DNA of 64,000 nucleotides from the NCBI RefSeq assembly GCF_031143425.1, contig NC_090444.1, positions 57,407,533 through 57,471,532 of the forward strand, given 5' to 3'. The notes under the pieces were generated by a model that worked only from the letters and a program-made list of their open reading frames with translations, had not been told where the DNA came from and did not search any database. Each line of letters opens with the position of its first letter. Positions within the stretch are counted from its first letter, which is position 1. The translations under genes were made by a program, and so were the position numbers. Source of the stretch: Pleurodeles waltl. Lineage: Eukaryota > Chordata > Amphibia > Caudata > Salamandridae. Shown in pieces: positions 43,142 to 53,703 of this stretch.

Positions 43142-46100
43142 CTGTTCTTATCCATAGAGCACGCCCGCTGGGGCAGGTGAGGAGATGGCGGCATCCTCCG
43201 GAGTACACACCACTGACGGACCTGTCGACAATGGAAGAGCGAAATGTAATTGTCACCTACAGACTTGATCGTGCCACAATCCAAGAACTGTGTGCCCAAT
43301 TGGAGCCAGACCTGATGTTAGCTATCCGCCATCCCACAGGAATTCCCCCCTCTAGTGCAGGTCCTGTCAGTACTCCTTTTTCTGGCAAGTGGGTCCTTTC
43401 AAACAACAGTGGCCATTGCATCAGGGATGTCCCAGCCAATGTTCTCTAAAGTGTTGTCCAGAGTGTTGTCTGCCCTGCTGAAACACCTGGGCAGCTACAC
43501 AGTTTTCCCTCAGGTGGAGGATTTGCCTACAGTGAAAGGTGACTTCTATGCCCTTGGACATATCGCCAACATCATAGGTGCCATTGATGAGACACATGTG
43601 GCCTTGGTCCCCCCCCGCAGGAGTGAAAGGGTGTACAGAAACCGGAAGAGTTACCATTCTATGAATGTGCAGATGGTGTGTTTGGCCGACCAGTACAACT
43701 CCCATGTGAACGCCAAGTTTCCTGGCTCAGTGCATGATACTTACATTCTGAGGAATAGCAGGATCCCTTATGTGATGGGGCAACTAAAGAGGCACATTGT
43801 GTGGCAATTAGGTGAGGACATGGACCCTATACAGTGTGACTAGTTGTCTGGGTCCGGGGTTGTCCCTAAGGGGATAGTGTGTGTCTAACAGTTGTCCCTC
43901 GACATTTGCAGGTGACTCTGGCTACCCCAACCTGTCATGGCTACTGACCCCAGTGAGGAATCCCAGGACAAGGGCAGAGGAACGCTACAATGAGGCACAT
44001 GGGCGAACTGGGAGGGTTATAGAGAGGACCTTTAGCCTCCTGAAGGCCAGGTTCAGGTGCCTCGATATGACGGGTGGTTCCCTATACTACTCGCCAAAGA
44101 AGGTGTGCCAGATCATCGTGGCCTGCTGTATGCTTCACAACTTGGCTTTGCGACAACAGGTGCCTTTTCTGCAGGAGGATGGTCCTGAAGGAGGTGTTGT
44201 GGTGTAGGAGGCTGGACTGGCTTGTAGTGAGTACCAAGGGGTACTTGCACCTTGCACCAGGCCCAGTTATCCCTTATTAGTGTATAGGGTGTCTAGCAGC
44301 ATAGGCTGATAGATAATGGTAGCTTAGCAGAGCAGCTTAGGCTGAACTAGGAGACGAGTGAAGCTCCTACAGTACCACTGGTGTCACTTGCACAATATCA
44401 TAAGAAAACACAATACACAGATATACTAAAAATAAAGGTACTTTATTTTTATGACAATATGCCAAAGTATCTCAGTGAGTACCCTCAGTATGAGGATAGC
44501 AATTATACACACGTTATATGTACACAATACCAAAAATATGCAGTATAGTCTTAGAAAACAGTGCAAACAATGTATAGTTACAATAGGATGCAATGGGGAC
44601 ACATAGGGATAGGGGCAACACAAACCATATACTCCAAAAGTGGAATGTGAACCATGAATGGACCCCAAACCTATGTGACCTTGTAGAGGGTCGCTGGGAC
44701 TATTAGAAAATAGTGAGAGTTAGAAAAATAGCCCTCCCCAAGACCCTGAAAAGTGAGTGCAAAGTGCACTGAAGTTCCCCAAAAGACAAAGAAGTCGTGA
44801 TAGAGGAATAATGCAGGAAAGACACAAACCAACAATGCAACAACTGTGGATTTCCAATCTAGGGTACCTGTGGAACAAGGGGACCAAGTCCAAAAGTCAC
44901 AAGCAAGTCGGAGATGGGCAGATGCCAAGGAAATGCCAGCTGTGGGTGCAAAAAAGCTTCTACTGGACAGAAGAAGCTGAGGTTTCTGCAGGAACGAAAA
45001 GGGCTAGAGACTTTCCCTTTGGTGGACGGATCCCACTCGCCGTGGAGAGTCGTGCAGAAGTGTTTTCCCGCCGAAAGAATGCCAACAAGCCTTGCTAGCT
45101 TTAAATTGTGCGGTTAGCGTTTTTGGATGCTGCTGTGGCCCAGGAGGGACCAGGAGGTCGCAAATTGGACCAGGGGGTAGAGGGGACATCGAGCAAGACA
45201 AGGAGCCCTCTTAGCAGCAGGTATCACCCGGAGAAGTGCCCAAAACCGGCACTACAAGGATGTGTGAAACGGTGCTTGCCAAAGTTGCACAAAGGAGTCC
45301 CACGTCGCCGGAGACCAACTTAGAAAGTCGTGCAATGCAGGTTAGAGTGCCGTGGACCCAGGCTTGGTTGTGCACAAAGGATTTCTGCCGGAAGTGCACG
45401 GAAGCCAGAGTATTTGCAAAAGACGCGGTTTCCAACAATGCAGTCTGGCGTGGGGAGGCAAGGACTTACCTCCACCAAACTTGGACTGAAGAGTCACTGG
45501 ACTGTGGGAGTCACTTGGACAGAGTTGCTGGATTCAAGGGACCTCGCTCGTCGTGCTGAGAGGAGACCCAAGGGACCGGTCATGCAGCTTTTTGGTGCCT
45601 GCGGTAGCAGGGGGAAGATTCCGTCGACCCACGGAAGATTTGTTCGGAGCTTCTAGTGCAGAGAGGAGGCAGACTACCCCCACAGCATGCACCACCAGGA
45701 AAACAGTTGAGAAGGCGGCAGGATCAGCGTTACAGAGTTGCAGTAGTCGTCTTTGCTACTATGTTGCAGTTTTGCAGGCTTCCAGCGCGGTCAGCAGTCG
45801 ATTCCTTGGCAGAAGGTGAAGAGAGAGATGCAGAGGAACTCTGATGAGCTCTTGCATTCGTTATCTAAAGTTTCCCCAGAGACAGAGACCCTAAATAGCC
45901 AGAAAAGAGGGTTTGGCTACCTAGCAGAGAGGATAAGCTAGCAACACCTGAAGGAGCCTATCAGAAGGAGTCTCTGACGTCACCTGGTGGCACTGGCCAC
46001 TCAGAGCAGTCCAGTGTGCCAGCAGCACCTCTGTTTCCAAGATGGCAGAGGTCTGGAGCACACTGGAGGAGCTCTGGACACCTCCCAGGGGAGGTGCAGG

Positions 46101-47378
46101 TCAGGGGAGTGGTCACTCCCCTTTCCTTTGTCCAGTTTCACGCCAGAGCAGGGCTAAGGGGTCCCTGAACCGGTGTAGACTGGCTTATGCAGAATTGGGC
46201 ACAAATGTGCTCAAGAAAGCATTTCCAGAGGCTGGGGGAGGCTACTCCTCCCCTGCCTTCACACCATTTTCCAAAGGGAGAGGGTGTAACACCCTCTCTC
46301 AGAGGAAGTCCTTTGTTCTGCCATCCTGGGACAAGCCTGGCTTGACCCCAGGGGGGCAGAAACCTGTCTGAGGGGTTGGCAGCATCAGCAGCTGCAGTGA
46401 AACCCCTGAAAAGGCAGTTTGGCAGTACCAGGGTCTGTGCTACAGACCACTGGGATCATGGGATTGTGCCAACTATGCCAGGATGGCATAGAGGGGGCAA
46501 TTCCATGATCATAGACATGTTACATGGCCATATTCGGAGTTACCATTGTGAAGCTATATATAGGTAGTGACCTATATGTAGTGCACGCGTGTAATGGTGT
46601 CCCCGCACTCACAAAGTGCAGGGAATTGGCCCTGAACAATGTGGGGGCACCTTGGCTAGTGCCAGGGTGCCCACACACTAAGTAACTTTGCACCTAACCT
46701 TTACCAGGTAAAGGTTAGACATATAGGTGACTTATAAGTTACTTAAGTGCAGTGAAAATGGCTGTGAAATAATGTGTGCATTATTTCACTCAGGCTGCAG
46801 TGGCAGGCCTGTGTAAGAATTGTCAGAGCTCCCTATGGGTGGCAAAAGAAATGCTGCAGCCCATAGGGATCTCCTGGAACCCCAATACCCTGGGTACCTC
46901 AGTACCATATACTAGGGAATTATAAGGGTGTTCCAGTAAGCCAATGTAAATTGGTAAAATTGGTCACTAGCCTGTTAGTGACAATTTGAAAGAAATGAGA
47001 GAGCATAACCACTGAGGTTCTGGTTAGCAGAGCCTCAGTGAGACAGTTAGGCATCACACAGGGAACACATACATATAGGCCACAAACTTATGAGCACTGG
47101 GGTCCTGACTAGCAGGGTCCCAGTGACACATAACAAACATACTGAAAACATAGGGTTTTCACTATGAGCACTGGGCCCTGGCTAGCAGGATCCCAGTGAG
47201 ACAGTGAAAACACCCTGACATACACTCACAAACAGGCCAAAAGTGGGGGTAACAAGGCTAGAAAGAGGCTACTTTCTCACATGTGGCAGCTGTGGAGCCT
47301 GTGGACAGTGAAAAAGAGGAGGCAGAAGAAGAAGACATAGACAACAGAAACACCGTGATCCATCAATACTTCCAGTGA
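43142..47378 (+). pseudogene. Harbinger DDE transposase, element D (frameshift, LTR insertion)
   Basis: Exon 1 runs to 43811; a 100-base intron (GTGAGG to TTTGCAG, 43812-43911) follows; exon 2 runs 43912-44202 and resumes after the LTR at 47282 or 47287, ending at a TGA in 47376-47378. One extra base near 43345 shifts the frame in exon 1. The first aspartate motif reads GAIDETHVAL, with Glu in place of the usual Gly. The second is GDSGYPNLSW and the glutamate lies in ERTFSLLKARF. The acidic tail ends VIHQYFQ. The start is uncertain; MEERNVIV is at 43231. Confidence 0.8.
44203..47281 (+). mobile_element. Solo LTR, 3079 bp, in the element D transposase
   Basis: The LTR begins TGTAGGAGGCTGGACTGG and ends CTACTTTCTCACA. 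It is flanked by the 5-bp duplication TGTGG (44198-44202 and 47282-47286). Removing it and one TGTGG restores the transposase alignment with A and B. No internal retroelement genes remain, so recombination between two LTRs is inferred. It carries AATAAAGGTACTTTATTTTT near 44430. Related copies lie at 13829-17250 and 17255-18475. Confidence 0.88.
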
Positions 47379-47553
47379 GACACTGGTAAGAAGACATCAC
47401 TGCCTCCTACATCTGATAAAATTGTTCGACCTCTCATCTGTCTGACATAGGTATGTTGACAATACATCGGAAATTGCTATTTCCCGCAGTTATTGCAAAT
47501 ACACAATTGTGAAAGCACAGACTGAGTCCAGATTGTTTTGTGATTTAAGGGTG

Positions 47554-47559
47554 TTTATT
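47554..47559 (-). promoter_or_regulatory. Poly(A) signal of Myb1, element D
   Basis: AATAAA on the minus strand, in the same AATAAACACCC context as in A, B and C. Confidence 0.6.
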
Positions 47560-47691
47560 TAAGTGCTAAATAGTGGAGGGGGTTGTAAAATGGGCAGGGG
47601 TGATGATGGAGGAATGTCCATGGCAGAGTCCAGGCTATTAGTCTCACAGGTGCATTGTCCAAATGGGCATAGGAAGTGGAGCTAGGGCAGT

Positions 47692-49274
47692 TTAAGGATG
47701 GACAGGGTGACAAATTGGAACAGAAGGATGACATTCAGGGTGGTCTAATTTCTTTGCGGGGGTCTTGGCATTGTTCTCTGTCTTTGTCCTGGATCTCAGG
47801 GACCGCTTGCAGGGTGGTTCTCCATCTGCAGGGGGTTGGGTGCTGGTGTTGTGGTCCTGTGGCGGTGCCTCCTGTCCACTAGCGCCAGCGGAGGTGTTGG
47901 GCAGTTCTTCATCCAGGCTAGTGTCAGGGGCCCCTTGTTGTGCCACAGTGTCCCTCCTGGTGTTCACGAGGTCCGTCAGCACCCCTACAATGGTGCCCAG
48001 GGTGGTATTGATGGATTTGAGTTCCTCCCTGAACCCCAAATACTGTTCCTCCTGCAGCCGCTGGGTCTCCTGAAACTTGGCCAGTACCGTTGCCATTGTC
48101 TCCTGGGAATGATGGTAGGCTCCCATAAAGTTGGAGAGGGCCTCGTGGAGAGTGGGTTCCCTGGGCCTGTCCTCCCCCTGTCGCACAGCAGCCCTCCCAA
48201 TTCCCCGGTTTTCCTGGGCCTCTGTCCCCTGAACCGTTTGCCCACTACCACTGCCCCCAGGTCGAGGGCTGTTCTTGGGGTGGTGGGTTAGCCTGGGTTC
48301 CCAGTAGTGGTGGACACACTGCTGCTTGACATGTCCTGGGGACAGAGGTATGGGCCCGCTGGGTGGGTGCTGTGCAGATGTTTCCTGAGGGGGGAGACTC
48401 TGTGATGGCCTGTGACTGTGTCAGGGGAACTGACTGTCCCGAGGTCCCAGATGGGCCGGGCTGGTCATCTAGATCCAGTTGGACAGAGCTGCTGTCATCA
48501 CTGTGGGCCTCTTCTGTGGGTGGAGGGGACATTTCTGGAACCTGATGTCCGGTGACGTTGGGTAGGGTTCCTGCGGGGGTGTAAAGGCATGATTATTGCA
48601 TCTGTGTGTGCCATGGTGTGCCATGGGTGGGTAACCCTGTCCGCCAATGCTTCCATTCCTGTGTAGGACCTTGTGTGATAATTGTTTAGGGGTCTGTGTG
48701 GGTATGTGTAGTGGAAATGCATTGGTGATGGGTGTCCATGCTTTGTTGCTGCATGCAGGGCTTAGTGTTGGGATGTGTGGTTTATGATAGTGGGACATAT
48801 GTGAGGAGATGGAGTGATGGGGGTGAGGGCGAGGGTGGGGGTATGTGATAGCATGCAGGTAGGGTGGGGGATGAAGTAGTTAAAGCTTTGACTTACCAGA
48901 GTCCATTACTCCAGCTACTCCTGCGAGGCCCTCAGGATGCATGAGCGCCAAGACCTGCTCCTCCCATGTTGTTAGTTGTGGGGGGAGGAGGTGGGGGTCA
49001 GCCGCCAGTCCTCTGAACCGCAATGTGGTGTCTTGAGATCAGGGAACGCACCTTCCCCCGCACCTTCCCTCCTCTTTCTGATGTTATCCCGTGTTCTTGG
49101 GTGCTGTCCCACTGCGTTGACCCTGTCCACGATTCTGCACCATAGCTCCATCTTCCTAGCTAGGGTGGAGTGCTGCACCTGTGATCCAAATAGCTGTGGC
49201 TCTACCTGGATGATTTCCTCCACCATGACCCTGAGCTCCTCCTCAGAAAACCTGGGGTGTCTTTGCGGTGCCAT
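47692..49274 (-). pseudogene. Myb/SANT-like protein Myb1, element D (disrupted domain)
   Basis: Exon 1 is 49274-48897 and exon 2 is 48570-47692. The start of the Myb/SANT-like domain is normal (RFSEEELRVMVEEIIQVEP, NAVGQHPRTRDNIRKR), but the RKRWNDLR segment is rearranged near 49055-49080, where GCACCTTCCC is repeated, and the frame is lost. Exon 2 is open with an acidic start (EEAHSDDSSS), the helical region (LHEALSNFMGAYHHSQE) and a PPCKRSLRSR tail, where Cys replaces the usual Arg. The stop codon used in B is mutated, so the frame runs on to 47692. Confidence 0.75.
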
Positions 49275-49827
49275 GGGGTGGTGTGGGTGATGTGTGAGGT
49301 GGTGTGTGTTGTGATGTATGGGGTGATGTTTAGGGGTGTGTGGTGTTTTGTGCGTGGATGTGTATGTGTGATGGTGTTGTGTGCCTCTGTATGCTGGTGT
49401 TGTCTTTCCTTTGCTGTCTCCCTGGACTTCTTCAAAATTTCTGGTCGTAAGGGTTTGTGGGTGATGGGGGTGTGTGTTTTGTATTGTATTGGGTGTGTGG
49501 GAGTGGTGTGTGTATGTGTATCAGGTGTGTGTATTTCGATTTGTCCAATGTGGTGGTGTTTTGTAAGAGTGTGTGTATTTTGAGCGCGGCGGTGTGTACC
49601 GCCAATGGAATACTGCAGTTGAAAGACCGCTGCATGGATTCGTGGGTCGTGATAGTGTGGGCGCATTCCTGTTGGCGTGACTGTGTGGCGGACTTGTGTG
49701 GGTGTCTGGATTTTGGCGGATTCTGAGCTGTGGGTCATAATAGCTGTAACGGAATGCCACGCCAGTGTGTTGGCGGTCTTCTGCACAGCGGTAAGCGGCA
49801 TTTACCGCCAATATTGTAATGAGGGCC

Positions 49828-51080
49828 TATATGTCCTGACAGGGAAAAACACCTAAAATTTTTAGGTCAAGCCTAGACAGTGCTTGCGCTGTTGCTTAGC
49901 GACCTGTTGTTATATAGTCCTCGGGCTTCAACTCCACCTATTTGTTTCATTCGTCTATTTCTGCATCCTTTAAAAACCTTTGCTTCCAAGTTGTTAATTT
50001 GTCTTCTTTGTCCCTCCTTTCCATCTGTTGTTCACTTCCATGGAGCACTGCTGAAGTACTTGTAGCCTTCCACTTGTCCCATTTTAGTAAGTGGAAAAGG
50101 GACTACTTTTTCTTTTGGCCAACAGCAGTGGACACGAGGGGCCGAGTTTTTCCAGAGTCGTCCTCAGAAGTGCTTGTGTTTTCACTGGTTCCTAGGCTCC
50201 AAGAGCTGTTTCAGTAAACAGGGCTATAAATCATGATCTTATCTCATCACATCTGCTTGGGATTCAAAGTCTGAGATCAGATGTTTTCAGAGGGCGCCTC
50301 GTTTATTTAAAGCTACTTCCTTTTGATTTACACTGTGCAGCACGTTATCATGCAGCAATGGGGTGCAGATGCACATCAACAGGGCACCACGGTGGACAAA
50401 GAACAGTAAAAGTAGCAGGCTATCCCACACCTGTGTGTCCATCAGAATTACTTCTTTGGTATTAATGTTACTGTCATAAAATCTGATCAGCAGCAGTGCA
50501 GTCCGTGTGTGTATTTTATTTCGTGCAGTCATTTTTTCGTTGTTTTTTTGTTTTTGTTTTTTAAATATGCCTTCTATCTCCCCCAGTCAGCCCTGTTTTC
50601 CCACCATCCCTGATGTATGGCAATCATAGGAAACAAAGCTTTTCCAAATATTTAGCGAACGAGAGCACGCGCAAGCCGCAATCTGAGACGGCGCCTGACC
50701 TCAGAGCTCCGCGTGTCATCGGACACTTTTTTTACCCCCGGAGCCATTTTTTTTCTTTTGTTTTATGGCGCTTGGAATATAATGGCTGTGGGAGGTTTTG
50801 GTGAGCATTTTTAATGTTCGTATGGTCGCCTAGATAATTTTCTGACTCTTTAATTATGCTTTTACATTTTTCCTCATGAGAGCGGCCATTTTGAATAATT
50901 TTTGCTCATCAATACAATATTCTTATCTGTTTTTTCTTTGAATATTTGATGGCTCTGCTTGCAGTTTTTTGCGCGAGCCATGTAATTTATTTTTGCTATC
51001 TCATCAACATTTATTTGGAGTTCCTGTGTCACTCATCTCCAGTTTTTACAATTGGACATTTCTGCTGCAGCTTCTTCTTC
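49828..51080. other. No supported gene; possible 5' region of the LINE
   Basis: Between element D and the LINE ORF1. It contains T-rich tracts (50536-50560) and no ORF I can support. The downstream part may be the 5' untranslated region of the LINE, but no boundary is visible. Confidence 0.35.
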
Positions 51081-51084
51081 TTGC

Positions 51085-52546
51085 ATGTCAAATATGTCTT
51101 CCTAATCCTCTTCTTCACCTAAAGTTTCTCAGAATATTTCTACAACTACTAATGAAAGGGTCAAACAGGACCCATCTTCACCAGTAAAATCTCCCTCACC
51201 GATCTGTCTTGAGCTTGTGCTTGACAAAATCTGCGCATTGTGTCCTTTTAGCAAAGAAACTAATTCTTGGATACTAAGAGGGTCATTCTGACCCTGGCGG
51301 CCGGTGGCCGCCAGGGCCACCGACCACGGGAGCACCGCCAACAGGCTGGCGGTGCTCCAATGAGCATTCTGACCGCGGCGGTTCAGCCGCGGTCAGAAGC
51401 GGAAAGTCAGCGGTCTCCCGCTGACTTTCTGCTGCTCATTGGAATCCTCCATGGCTGCGGAGCGCGCTCCGCAGCCATGAGGATTCTGACCCCCCCTACC
51501 GCCATCCAGTTCATGGCGGGAAAGCCGCCATGAACAGGATGGCGGTAGGGGGGGTCGCGGGGCCCCTGGGGGCCCCTGCCGTGCCCATGCCAATGGCATG
51601 GGCACGGCAGGGGCCCCCGTAAGAGGGCCCCAAAATGTATTTCACTGTCTGCCTTGCAGACAGTGAAATACGCGACGGGTGCAGTAGCACCCGTCGCACC
51701 TTCCCACTCCGCCGGCTCGATTACGAGCCGGCATCCTCGTGGGAAGGTCGTTTTCCCCTGGGCTGGCGGGCGGTTTAACTGGAACCGCCCGCCAGCCCAG
51801 GGGAAAAGTCGTAATACCCGCCGCGGTCTTTTGACCGCGGCGTGGTAATTTGGAGGGCGGGATCCTGGCGGGCGGCCTCCGCGGCCCGCCAGGGTCATAA
51901 TGAGGCCCAAAATCTTGATACTAAGTGGTCTCAAATGGAAGGTAGAGTCTCTGCCTTGGAGCAAAGAGTCAGTGATGTGCAGGATGAAACACATAAAATT
52001 GCGAGTTTGGAGAAGGAAGTGGCAGCTTTGAAGACACTTGTGGAAGATTTGGGAAACAGAAAGAGACGCAATAATCTTCGCCTTTATGGATTATCGGATG
52101 GTCTTGAAGGGAGTGAGTCAATTTCATTTTTTGCTTCTTTCTTTCCACAGTTGGTGGGCCTTCCATCTTCTACAGTATTGAACATCCAAAGGGCGCATCG
52201 CATTGGTCATCGTCCTCTGCACTCCTCCACATCTAAACTAAGAGGCGTGATTATTTTCTTTCTTGAATTTACTGATCTGTTGAAAATTCTTAATGCTGCT
52301 AAAGCCAAAAAACAAATCTCTTTGCAGGGAAGTAACATTTTCATCTCACAGGATGTGTCTAAAGCTACAGCAAACAGGAGGAAATAATTTTGGATCTTCG
52401 TCCACAACTTCGTGACTTGGGAGCTCGTTTTGGATTATTCCATCCATGTTTGTTCAAATATCAAAATAAGACTACTGCAGCTCTTTGTGATTTTCTAAGA
52501 CTACACTCTACAAACCCTGTGGAGACAGCTGGTCCCTCTACACCTT
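51085..52546 (+). pseudogene. LINE ORF1 protein (RNA-binding chaperone), broken
   Basis: L1 ORF1p coats the LINE RNA as a coiled-coil trimer. After hairpin element 3, the sequence shows a coiled coil (MEGRVSALEQRVSDVQDE, LEKEVAALKTLVEDL), then NRKRRNNLRLYGLSDG, the start of the RNA-recognition region, and RAHRIGHR, all typical of the family. A frameshift near 52385 is followed by EEIILDLRPQLRDLGARF in another frame and a stop at 52546. The N-terminal part upstream of the hairpin element has an early stop (codon 7 from 51085). Confidence 0.7.
51278..51908 (+). mobile_element. Hairpin-train MITE, copy 3 (in LINE ORF1)
   Basis: The ends are GAGGGTCATTCTGACCC and GGGTCATAATGAGGCCC. The immediate flanks TAA and AAA differ by one base. 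It holds the same ordered hairpins as copy 1, for example 51399-51432, 51449-51479, 51637-51671 and 51751-51807. A longer near-repeat of 16-17 bases (51262-51278 and 51910-51925) also flanks it. Confidence 0.82.
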
Positions 52547-53094
52547 GACTATATACGTTTCTTAATCTATTAAGACCTTGTTCATTGTTCATTACCAATA
52601 CGATATAGTTGATGGTCCTTCCTCTGCAGTTTATACAGTATACTATATTGACATGACTACAGGCCCTCTTTGTTAATGTATTGTTTTCTTTTCACAGGTT
52701 CCTGGTGTTCTATAATCATTAGTTTTGCTTGTAACTTTTTTCCTTTGATGCGTTCCGTTCCCTTGCTGTGCTGTATTCAGTCTGTGCTTGTTCATTCATC
52801 TCAGGTATGCTTTTGCAGTCGTCTTTATTTGACATGTACTGTCTCTTCTTTTTTTCTTGAATGTTTTCCATCTTTTTTCTTGTGGTTTTCCCTTTACTCT
52901 TCTCTCTCCTTGTTTTTCTTGTTTTCCTTTCCCTTATATGTACTTTCAGTTATTTATGGTACAAGATCTTTCGTGTATATATTTGGTTATGTAATTGAGA
53001 GTTATTTCTTGGAATGTTAAATGTTAAAGGATTTATTAACTCAATTAATAGGCAGAGAATTTTATCTCATTTAGCTAAATTTCATCCAGACTTT

Positions 53095-53703
53095 GGCCCT
53101 CATTATGACCCTGGCGGTGTTGCACCGCCAGGGCCAACGGGGGCGGGAGCACCGCCGACAGGCCGGCGGTGCTCCCTTGGGCATTCTGACTGCGGCGCTT
53201 TGGCCGCGGTCAGAAATGGAAAACCGGCGGTCTCCCGCCGGTTTTCCGTTGCCCATCTGAATCCCCCATGGCCATGGGGGATTCTGACACCCCCTACCGC
53301 CATCCTGTTCCTGGCGGTTCGCCCGCCAGGAACAGGATGGCGGTAGGGGGTGTCGCGGGCCCCTGGGGGCCCCTGCAGTGCCCATGCCAATGGCATGGGC
53401 ACTGCAGGGGCCCCCGTAAGAGGGCCCCGCTAGTATTTCACTGTCTGCATAGCAGACAGTGAAATACGCGACGGGTGCAGTAGCACCCGTCGCACCTTCC
53501 CACTCCGCCGGCTCGATTACGAGCCGGCTTCATGGTGAGAAGGTCGTTTTCCCCTGGGCTGGCGGGCGGCCTTTCGGCGGCCGCCCGTCAGCCCAGGGGA
53601 AAAGTCAAAATACCCGCCGCGGTCTTGCGACCGCGGTACGGTATTTTGACGGCGGGACTTTGGCGGGCGGCCTCCGCCGCCCGCCAAGGTCCGAATGAGG
53701 GCC
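53095..53703 (+). mobile_element. Hairpin-train MITE, copy 4 (in LINE ORF2)
   Basis: The ends GGCCCTCATTATGACCC and GGTCCGAATGAGGGCC are flanked by TTT (53092-53094 and 53704-53706). Removing the element and one TTT rejoins the LINE endonuclease start (AKFHPD to LLQETH). One stem is shortened: the CCATGGCGGCGG hairpin of copy 1 is only CCATGGCCATGG here. Confidence 0.9.

Larger units (their letters stand above)
41695..49827 (+). mobile_element. Harbinger element D, left end missing, interrupted by a solo LTR
   Basis: Homology starts abruptly at 41695 inside exon 3 of Myb2. The right end is intact and finishes ATTGTAATGAGGGCC at 49827. Order and orientation match B. The transposase is split by the solo LTR at 44203-47281. 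Excluding that LTR, about 5 kb of Harbinger sequence remains. The right terminal bases (GAGGGCC) resemble those of C rather than B. Confidence 0.85.
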
